Shown piece by piece: positions 35,801-41,960 of a stretch of DNA of 43,195 bases (the first letter of the stretch is position 1; every line of letters begins with the position of its first letter). The position numbers and the translations under genes are program-made. The DNA comes from an uncultured Bacteroidales bacterium (lineage in GTDB: Bacteria; Bacteroidota; Bacteroidia; Bacteroidales; WCHB1-69), in assembly GCA_946407715.1 (NCBI GenBank), contig CAMJPH010000009.1, positions 1 to 43,195 on the forward strand. Reading direction: 5' to 3'. A model generated the notes under the pieces. That model was not told where the DNA came from and made no database searches. It worked only from the letters and a program-made list of their open reading frames with translations.

Positions 35801-36434
35801 CGACCAAAACATTCTCCGATTCCACCAAGGGGCATTCCTTCTGGCCGACAAACTGGGACTGGACATTCTGCCCATTGTCACGCACGGCATCGGTGACATG
35901 TTTCCCAAACACGACACATGCATCCATCGAGGAATCGTCACGATTTCCATCCAAAAACGCATACAGCCTGACAATTGTGATTTCAGGAACGGGAAAAGCA
36001 CATTAGAAACCAGCAGGCTCTTCCGTCATTATTTCATTGAAGAATATGCCGCCTTAAAAGAACAATGTGAAGATTGCGATTATCTGAAAGATATCGTTTA
36101 TCACAACTACATATACAAAGGCCGGGAGGTCGAGCGTCAATGTCGCAACAAATTTCATCATATCAATACGTTATGTAATCATCTCAAAGAGCTTCCAAAA
36201 GCAGGAAAGCTTTTGTACAAGCATTGCGGCAATGGCGAATTATCCTTGATGACCGCCCTGTTTTGCAAACACATCGAGGTTACCGCATACGATGCGGACT
36301 ACAACTGCACTACACTGGCGTCCCATTGCATTTCGGTTCCTGAAAACCTGCACTACACTTCCGAACACCCTGACGAATCACAGTATGACTTCATCATTGA
36401 CGAACAAACCATCCTTCAGTCTCCAACGAAATAA
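32871..36434 (+). CDS. RND/MMPL exporter fused to PlsC acyltransferase and a methyltransferase-like tail
   Basis: An 1187-residue three-part protein. Residues 1-860 are an RND/MMPL exporter: anchor near 15-35, loop with GSFLPNNRDYKSINEAY, membrane bundle near 265-430, second periplasmic loop, second bundle near 660-855 with GDDYSIFVTEGLLHER. Residues about 885-1075 are a PlsC-type acyltransferase with NHQSHFD near 897 and FPEGTRS near 969. Residues 1085-1187 recall a class I methyltransferase N-half (CGNGELSLMTALFCKHIEVTAYD in parts) but stop short of a full domain. It probably moves the acylated polyene out of the inner membrane, with acyl transfer built in. The frame is open throughout, so the fusion is not a sequencing join of separate genes. 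Confidence 0.88.
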   Translation: MKQFFIKTYRFFEAKPVMLWVILFVITGLSIFSASKLHLVEDIGSFLPNNRDYKSINEAYQHLGGDNKLIVSIAMADTTTETDMELLSSVADEVADKLLEVDTTGLIKQLRYQIDDQEITSVMAFVLDNLPYFLTDADYRRMDTLITPEHISSQLAADRQLLASPIPMMRPMVQYDPLFFSSDVLKALSDFKLDDSYQTDNDHIFNKAGTESQVIITSNYPLSETRCNGQLVELIDKTIQEVARQQDGKVHISCFGASQVSLTNSRQIKKDSFIAIGLSLLLIIALLYYYYRNFRSILMILVSISFGALFALGLLSLIKNPVSVIAIGVASIILGIAINYPIHFLSHFKRTDDKKQILRDIVNPLLIGNITTVGAFLSLLFISSDAMKDLGLFSALLLAGTILFVLIFLPHLTGKHFQGTNRELAFRRVAEFRFENIPGLFWVIVALTVVFYVFSSRTTFDTDMHHINYMTKEQQAAFDKLRAESDTSVHTIYAIAEGGTLDEALSRQELLLCALTRSDSVYPSAIVRYSGIGRFFPSQETQRQRLEQWNTFWEGKREVFCANLDQAARLNGFNPEAFVPCKENILRTYTIQDNSFFQPIREPLASNYVFQAEDKVIVYNILKVKKENSENIVNFLNRTAPTGAFAFTDTSIASLLVNALSNDFNYVLYICGFIVFAFLLFSFGRVEISLMAFLPLFIAWIWILGIMGITGIRFNIVNIILATFIFGMGDDYSIFVTEGLLHERAYGRKMLAQFKNSIILSATIMFISIGMLIFAKHPAMRSLAEVTIIGMFSVVLMAYIVPPVVFKWLTTRKGKPRRQPVTLGSLSRSAIGFPYFFGGVLVMSIGGLIWLKIGKRNDANKLKYHTLLQKLLYSTARTIPKSSFTITNPFSETFEKPAVIISNHQSHFDLMYLLMLHPKIIALTNDWAWNTPLYKRIVRNADFLPASYGMDSNFPKIQQMVDKGYSVLVFPEGTRSFDQNILRFHQGAFLLADKLGLDILPIVTHGIGDMFPKHDTCIHRGIVTISIQKRIQPDNCDFRNGKSTLETSRLFRHYFIEEYAALKEQCEDCDYLKDIVYHNYIYKGREVERQCRNKFHHINTLCNHLKELPKAGKLLYKHCGNGELSLMTALFCKHIEVTAYDADYNCTTLASHCISVPENLHYTSEHPDESQYDFIIDEQTILQSPTK

Positions 36435-36443
36435 TCCAGCATC

Positions 36444-37943
36444 ATGTCCAACAACAAATTCGATATCGCCATACTTGGCACTGGTTTGGGAGGGTTAGTC
36501 TGCGGCTACATCCTCAGCAAAAACGGCTACAAGGTTCTTCTGTTAGAAAAAAACGCCCAAATCGGTGGTTGTCTGCAGACGTTCAAGCGTTTCGGCGTGA
36601 AATTCGACACAGGGATGCACTATATCGGCAGCATGCTGGAAGGCCAGATTCTTCATCGGCTTTTCTCCTATTTGAAATTAGCCGAAGCGGTCCCCATTAG
36701 CCAGTTAGACAAAAACGGATATGACGTTTTTTCCATCAATGGGCAAACCTATCGCTACGCGTCCGGCTATGAGCAGTTCACCGAGACACTATGCGAGAGC
36801 TTCCCAAACAACAGCAAAGACATCCGACGGTACGTTCAGCAGTTGAGGGAAATCGCCAGCGCATCGCCACTATACAACCTGCGTAAAGTGGAAGACAACG
36901 TGTTCATTGAGGCGGACTATATCAAGACCAGCATCAATGACTTTATCGCCTCTATCACGGACAACACCACACTTCAGAACGTTCTGGCCGGCAACCTGCC
37001 CTTGTATGCCGGTGTCAAGGACAAAACCCCGACATACATTCACGCACTTATCAACAATTTCTACATACAGAGTGCGTGGCGCATCATCGGGGGCAGCGAC
37101 ACCATTGCCGCCGCCCTTGCCCGGCACATCCGCGATTTTGGCGGGGAAATCCGCACCAACAGCGAAATTTGCGAGATTGTATGCAACGATGAGAAAGCCA
37201 CAAGTGTGACACTGAAAAACGGAGAGCAGGTGGAGGCTGATTATTTCATCTCCAATATTCATCCTCAGGCCACCATCAACATGATTCACTCTCATCTCAT
37301 CAGAAATGTCTATCGGACCCGCATCCTCAACCTGGAGAACACCATATCCAATTTCACCGTGTATATCAAATTCAAGGAACGGGCGACACCCTACCTCAAC
37401 TACAATTACTATTTCTACGAGAACGAAGATGTATGGACGGCCAACAACCGACGAAAAGGCGACCCGTTGAAAAGCTATCTTTTTATGCACCAATGTGCCG
37501 AGAACCACCAACAGTGGGCGCAAAGCGCCGAGATGATAGGCTACATGCACTTTGACGAGGTGAGCCAATGGGCAGACACTCGCATCGGACATAGGGGCGA
37601 CGACTACACAGCCTTCAAACGAGCCACCGCCGAGCACTATCTCGACGTGTTGGAGCAATCTTTCCCTGGCATACGATCTGCCATCGAGGGGTATGAGACT
37701 TCCTCGCCTCTCACCTACCGAGACTACACAGCCACCAAAGACGGCTCCATGTATGGCATTATCCGCGACAAGAGCTTCCCCACGCAAACACTCGTCTCGC
37801 AGCGTACGAAAATCCCCAACCTCTTCTTGACAGGGCAGAACATCAACTCGCACGGCATTCTGGGGGTGACCATCGGTGCCGCCCTCACCTGCGCCGAATT
37901 TCTGGGACTGAATAAAATCATCGAAGAGATTGAAAACGAATGA
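36444..37943 (+). CDS. CrtI/phytoene desaturase-like FAD oxidoreductase
   Basis: A 499-residue flavoprotein. The dinucleotide-binding motif GTGLGG is at 12-17, followed by LLLEKNAQIGGCLQTFKRFG, and the C-terminal FAD block FLTGQNINSHGILGVTIGAAL is near 465-485. It belongs with carotenoid desaturases/isomerases and retinol saturases. No phytoene synthase or other carotenoid gene is near, so the substrate is more likely the polyene: desaturation, isomerisation or ring oxidation. It lies 9 bases after the exporter gene and closes the second transcription unit. Confidence 0.88.
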   Translation: MSNNKFDIAILGTGLGGLVCGYILSKNGYKVLLLEKNAQIGGCLQTFKRFGVKFDTGMHYIGSMLEGQILHRLFSYLKLAEAVPISQLDKNGYDVFSINGQTYRYASGYEQFTETLCESFPNNSKDIRRYVQQLREIASASPLYNLRKVEDNVFIEADYIKTSINDFIASITDNTTLQNVLAGNLPLYAGVKDKTPTYIHALINNFYIQSAWRIIGGSDTIAAALARHIRDFGGEIRTNSEICEIVCNDEKATSVTLKNGEQVEADYFISNIHPQATINMIHSHLIRNVYRTRILNLENTISNFTVYIKFKERATPYLNYNYYFYENEDVWTANNRRKGDPLKSYLFMHQCAENHQQWAQSAEMIGYMHFDEVSQWADTRIGHRGDDYTAFKRATAEHYLDVLEQSFPGIRSAIEGYETSSPLTYRDYTATKDGSMYGIIRDKSFPTQTLVSQRTKIPNLFLTGQNINSHGILGVTIGAALTCAEFLGLNKIIEEIENE

Positions 37944-37953
37944 TGTTTTTTTC

Positions 37954-37961
37954 TATCTTTG
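37954..37961 (+). promoter_or_regulatory. Putative -7 box for the radical SAM unit
   Basis: Reads TATCTTTG after a T run, identical to the box of the first cluster unit. It starts 11 bases after the flavoprotein stop and lies about 85 bases before the next ATG. Confidence 0.55.
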
Positions 37962-38002
37962 CACTTTTAAATTTTCACCTAAAACATAATCATAAATTTA
38001 TC

Positions 38003-38040
38003 GACAGCTAATAGCCAATAGCTAAAAGCAAAAAGCTGAA
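38003..38040. repeat. AGCTAATAGC-type short repeats in the leader
   Basis: Imperfect copies (acagctaatagccaatagctaaaagcaaaaagctgaaa) fill the leader of the radical SAM gene. The same style of unit (tagcaattagcagt) follows the permease stop at about 10013-10027. Confidence 0.5.
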
Positions 38041-38043
38041 AAT

Positions 38044-39333
38044 ATGAAACTGAAACTCATCTATCCAAAATGGAAAAAGTTACCTGGGCAAACAACCTTT
38101 AACCTGCCGCCACACGGCCCTGTAGTCTTTGCCGCCACCCTGCCCGAATACGTTGACGTATCTTTCACGGATGAGAACGTGGAAGAGCTGGACATGGATG
38201 AGGCGTGTGATGTGGTGGCCATCTCCATGATGCTGACCACACAGGTGAAACGGGGCTGGGCCATCGCCGACGCATATCGTGCCAAAGGCATCCCTGTGAT
38301 GTTCGGCGGCATCTCCACCATGCTGCACGCCGAGGAGACCCTACAGCACGCCGACAGTATTTTCTTAGGCGAGTCGGAAGGCCGCCAAGAGCAGGTCTTC
38401 CAAGACTTACAGAACGGTTGCCTCAAGAAAGTATATAACTACATGGGGCACCAGCCCGACATCAATTTGGTGGGGCCGGCGCGCCGCGACCTGTACAAAC
38501 GAGAGCTTTACAACCACAAGGGAGTGCAGATGGTGGATCTTTTCCACGCTTCACGAGGCTGCCGCTTCAGCTGCTACCCCTGCGCCGTGTCATACTTGGG
38601 AGGGCGCTGCTTCCGCCCCCGCCCCATCGACAAGACCATCGCCGACTTGGAAAGCATCGACAACAACCGTCTCTTCATCGTGGACAACTCCTTGGCACAG
38701 AACAAGCAATGGGAAATGGACCTCTTCCGCGAGATGATTCCCCTGAAGAAAAAATGGATCAGCCATACCATCGAAGACGACCCGGAAGTGCTGGATCTCG
38801 CCGCACAAGCCGGCGCATGGTACGTCTATCAGGCCGTATATGACACCTCCGACTACATCAAGGAGCGCGTGAAACGCTACCACGACTACGGCATCGGCGT
38901 GGAGGGCACCATCCTGTTCGGATTGGACAACCAAACTGAAGACGACATCCTGCGCCTCATCGACTTCCTGCTGAAGATAGACCTCGATTTGGCCGAGTTC
39001 ACCATCCTGGCACCGTTCCCGCACACCAAAGCCTACGACGACCTCATGCGGCAGGGCCGTATCTTCGACCACGACTGGGACCATTACAACGCCGGCCAAG
39101 TGGTTTACCAACCCAAGCACATGACCCCTGAGCACCTGCAGGAACTTTACGAATACGCCTGGAGTGCCTTCTACCACGATGAGACCCAAGAGGAGAAAAT
39201 GTTCAAGCTCTTCACCAAGGTCATGCTCCGCGAGATGGAAGACGGCACCTACCGTCCCCGCGACCGCAAACTCGCCAACAAGAGCTTCGGCAAAGACGTG
39301 GACCGTTCCAAGAGCCATTTCAACGAATTTTAG
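38044..39333 (+). CDS. B12-domain radical SAM protein
   Basis: A 429-residue protein. Residues 1-150 form a B12-binding-like Rossmann domain (VVAISMMLTTQVKRGWAIADAYR in parts, GGISTMLHAEE), but no DxHxxG cobalamin-ligand motif is seen, so a base-off cobalamin or none is possible. The radical SAM iron-sulfur motif CxxxCxxC is Cys173, Cys177, Cys180 (RGCRFSCYPCAV). The core barrel continues to about 350 (GIGVEGTILFGLDNQTEDDI in parts). Family members methylate unactivated carbons or rearrange rings. It has its own promoter and could modify the polyene or act in an unrelated pathway. Confidence 0.88.
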   Translation: MKLKLIYPKWKKLPGQTTFNLPPHGPVVFAATLPEYVDVSFTDENVEELDMDEACDVVAISMMLTTQVKRGWAIADAYRAKGIPVMFGGISTMLHAEETLQHADSIFLGESEGRQEQVFQDLQNGCLKKVYNYMGHQPDINLVGPARRDLYKRELYNHKGVQMVDLFHASRGCRFSCYPCAVSYLGGRCFRPRPIDKTIADLESIDNNRLFIVDNSLAQNKQWEMDLFREMIPLKKKWISHTIEDDPEVLDLAAQAGAWYVYQAVYDTSDYIKERVKRYHDYGIGVEGTILFGLDNQTEDDILRLIDFLLKIDLDLAEFTILAPFPHTKAYDDLMRQGRIFDHDWDHYNAGQVVYQPKHMTPEHLQELYEYAWSAFYHDETQEEKMFKLFTKVMLREMEDGTYRPRDRKLANKSFGKDVDRSKSHFNEF

Positions 39334-39380
39334 CTGTTGGCTGTTTCAATCATATTACGTATAAAATACAAGAAACATAC

Positions 39381-39752
39381 ATGAAAGTACCCGAGAAATA
39401 TTACGATGAGATTTTCCCATTTGCAGGACAATGGGATATGCCCAGCGCATGTGGTCTGAAGATCATCCATAAAAACGGTAAAACCTATATCATCACAACA
39501 GAATTGTATCAGGAGAATCCCGGCACCTCCATCACGTATGCGGGCGGATCGCTGATCAAACAGATTTGCGAGCAGAAAAAACTCGACATGCAATCCATCA
39601 TCTACATCGAATGCAATCCGAACACCAATTCCAAACTCTCTTTTTACGACGAAGAGATGTTTGAAGTGTCGTACGACATTGTGGATAACATGCCGACAAA
39701 CCTCTCATACCGCCAGCTCAGCAAAGAAGAGATCCAAAACATTGTGGAATAA
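39381..39752 (+). CDS. Small protein of unknown function downstream of the radical SAM gene
   Basis: A 123-residue soluble protein, MKVPEKYYDEIFPFAGQWDM at the start, with predicted alternating strands and helices. No signal peptide or known motif was recognised. Its position 47 bases after the radical SAM gene suggests co-transcription; it might be a substrate, chaperone or accessory protein, but nothing in the sequence decides this. Its stop sits in a 13-base tandem duplication that carries the next gene's start. Confidence 0.65.
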   Translation: MKVPEKYYDEIFPFAGQWDMPSACGLKIIHKNGKTYIITTELYQENPGTSITYAGGSLIKQICEQKKLDMQSIIYIECNPNTNSKLSFYDEEMFEVSYDIVDNMPTNLSYRQLSKEEIQNIVE

Positions 39753-39768
39753 TGCTGTGGAATAATGC
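39743..39768 (+). repeat. Perfect 13-base tandem duplication over a stop/start junction
   Basis: TGTGGAATAATGC occurs at 39743-39755 and again at 39756-39768. Each copy holds TAATG. The first supplies the stop of the unknown gene and the second the ATG of the hydrolase (39765). The ATG of the first copy is in a different frame. Confidence 0.9.
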
Positions 39769-40625
39769 GAAGAATACTACACTTCCTATTCTGTCTGCTT
39801 CTGGTTTTAGCGGTCAGTGCACAGCCAAAGCCGGTCAAGTTATGGAAAGATGTGCCGGGCATGAAGTCACAGCCCACGAAACTGTATATCTATCCCGCTG
39901 ACAAGAGCAACAACACTGGCACGGCTGTTGTAATCTTCCCCGGGGGAAGTTACAGTCACACTATGGGCATCGCCACCGAAGGCTTCGGTGTGGCTGAGTG
40001 GCTTAACAAACAGGGAATCAATGCTTTCGTGGTAAAATACCGCACCGGCAACCGGGGCTATCATCATCCCGCCATGATTGAGGATGCGCAGTACGCCATC
40101 CATTACGTGCGCCAACATGCAAAGGAGTACGGAATTGACCCCAACAAAGTGGGCGCAATGGGCTTCTCGGCTGGCGGACATCTTGTCACCATGACCGGCG
40201 CTTTTTCCAAAGACAACTATCTCTCCAAATTGGGTATCAATGACCAAACCTCCCTGAAGCCTGACTTCGTGGCGCCCGTCTATCCGGTGGTCTCCATGAA
40301 AGATGGCGTCGCACATAAACGCTCACGCAAAAACCTGCTGACCAAGCACTACACACCAGAACAACAGACCAAATTCTCCATGGAACTGAGCATTCCGCCA
40401 GACATGCCGCCCGTGTTCCTCGTAACGGCCAAGGACGACCCGGTGGTGAAATACGAAAACAGCGTGCTGCTGGACCGCAGTCTCAGCAAGGCCCGCATTC
40501 CACATAAGTTCCTACTCTATGAGACCGGCGGCCACGGCTATGGCATGGACGAGAAACTCGCCCCTGAAGCCGGAAAATGGAAGTACGATTTCATAAAATG
40601 GCTGAAAGAGATCAAAATATTTTAA
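39765..40625 (+). CDS. Secreted alpha/beta hydrolase (esterase-like)
   Basis: A 286-residue protein with a signal peptide (ILHFLFCLLLVLAVSAQ, cleavage near 20). The catalytic triad is readable: Ser135 in GFSAGGH, Asp224 or Asp225 in AKDDPVV, His257 in GGHGYG; the oxyanion loop is FPGGSYS at 59-65. It belongs with the BD-FAE/acetylxylan-esterase-like group common in Bacteroidota. In this position it could remove or swap an acyl group on the exported polyene, or it could be an unrelated carbohydrate esterase. It lies 20 bases before the ligase gene. Confidence 0.85.
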   Translation: MRRILHFLFCLLLVLAVSAQPKPVKLWKDVPGMKSQPTKLYIYPADKSNNTGTAVVIFPGGSYSHTMGIATEGFGVAEWLNKQGINAFVVKYRTGNRGYHHPAMIEDAQYAIHYVRQHAKEYGIDPNKVGAMGFSAGGHLVTMTGAFSKDNYLSKLGINDQTSLKPDFVAPVYPVVSMKDGVAHKRSRKNLLTKHYTPEQQTKFSMELSIPPDMPPVFLVTAKDDPVVKYENSVLLDRSLSKARIPHKFLLYETGGHGYGMDEKLAPEAGKWKYDFIKWLKEIKIF

Positions 40626-40644
40626 TCCAATTTACCTTTTCAAC

Positions 40645-41949
40645 ATGAACTTCATCCCTGAAATAGAATTCCAACCCAAAGCAGTCATCAAAGCTTTTCA
40701 AGAAAAAAAAATGAAGGAACAATTAGCTTATCTCAAGGCCAATTCTCCTTATTACCAGAAACTTTTCAATGATTTCAACATTGATATTGACAAATTCGAA
40801 AAACTTGAGGACTTGCAACACATCCCGTTTACAGACAAGAAGGACTTACAGCTGCACAATTGGGATTTTCTGTGCGTCCCAAAGGAAAGAATCATCGATT
40901 TCATCACAACATCGGGCACCTTAGGCGACCCTGTGACCTTCGCCTGCACAGACCGTGATTTGGAACGTCTTGCGTACAACGAAGCCGTATCGTTCACCTG
41001 TGCAGGACTGACTTCCAGCAGCGTGCTACAGCTGATGACCACCATCGACAAACGCTTCATGGCAGGACTGGCCTATTTCCTCGGTCTCAGGAAGATGGGT
41101 GCCGGTGTCATTCGCGTGGGCAATGGCATCCCCGAACTGCAATGGGACACCATTGAGCGCATCAAACCCGACACGGTAATGTGCATCCCCTCATTTATCC
41201 TCCGCCTTATCGAATACGCGGAAGAGAACGGCATTGAGTACCGGAAGTCATCCATCCGACGGATTATCGGTATTGGCGAGGGTCTTCGCGACCAAAACTT
41301 CGAGCTGAACTCATTAGGCCGGAAGATCAAGGAAAAATGGGATGTGGACCTGTTCGCCACTTATTCCTCCACGGAGATGTCAGCCACCTTTTCGGAATGC
41401 GAATACGGCTGTGGCGGCCACCACCATCCGGAGCTTTTGATTGTGGAGATAATCGGCGAGGATGACAAGCCCGTGCCAGAGGGCGAAGTGGGCGAGGTGG
41501 TCATCACCACCTTGGGCGTGGAAGGAATGCCCCTGCTCCGCTTCCGCACCGGTGATATGGCTTGCATACATCCGGAACCTTGCCTATGCGGAAGACAGAC
41601 ATTCCGCATCAGTCCCATTGTAGGCCGCAAGAACCACATGATCAAGTACAAGGGCACCACCCTCTACCCGCCCGCCATGACCGAGGTGCTGACCAACGCG
41701 AATTACGTGGAGAACTACTACATCACAATCGGCACCAACGAGACCACCGAAACCGATGATGTCACCATCACTATAGGATTGCGGCAAGAGCCAGATTTCG
41801 ATGTGATTAAGGATTTGAAAGACCGTTTCCGCGCCAAAATCCGTGTCGCACCGCAAATCATCATCGCCCCCGTCGAAGAGGTCCGCAAAGTGAACTTCCC
41901 CGCAATGAGCCGCAAACCCGTCACTTTCATCGACAACCGCAAACACTAA
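40645..41949 (+). CDS. PaaK-like AMP-forming aryl-acid ligase
   Basis: A 434-residue adenylate-forming enzyme of the phenylacetate-CoA ligase family. The P-loop TSGTLGDP is at 89-96, the AMP-binding core YSSTEMSATFSECEYGCGGH (part) near 240-258, and the hinge region GDMACIHPEPCLCGRQ near 300. The last has the paired Cys (CLCG) typical of PaaK-like ligases. In this cluster it should activate the lyase product (4-coumarate or similar) and load it on an ACP or CoA. Its distance from the lyase, with three unrelated-looking genes between, is unusual but all are on one strand. Family members often act without a separate carrier ligase. Confidence 0.87.
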   Translation: MNFIPEIEFQPKAVIKAFQEKKMKEQLAYLKANSPYYQKLFNDFNIDIDKFEKLEDLQHIPFTDKKDLQLHNWDFLCVPKERIIDFITTSGTLGDPVTFACTDRDLERLAYNEAVSFTCAGLTSSSVLQLMTTIDKRFMAGLAYFLGLRKMGAGVIRVGNGIPELQWDTIERIKPDTVMCIPSFILRLIEYAEENGIEYRKSSIRRIIGIGEGLRDQNFELNSLGRKIKEKWDVDLFATYSSTEMSATFSECEYGCGGHHHPELLIVEIIGEDDKPVPEGEVGEVVITTLGVEGMPLLRFRTGDMACIHPEPCLCGRQTFRISPIVGRKNHMIKYKGTTLYPPAMTEVLTNANYVENYYITIGTNETTETDDVTITIGLRQEPDFDVIKDLKDRFRAKIRVAPQIIIAPVEEVRKVNFPAMSRKPVTFIDNRKH

Positions 41950-41960
41950 ACCACACAGCC

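Noticed and set aside
36870..37853. Open frame of 327 codons on the minus strand over the flavoprotein gene
   Set aside because: The plus strand carries a complete FAD protein; the antisense product has no motif and no promoter.
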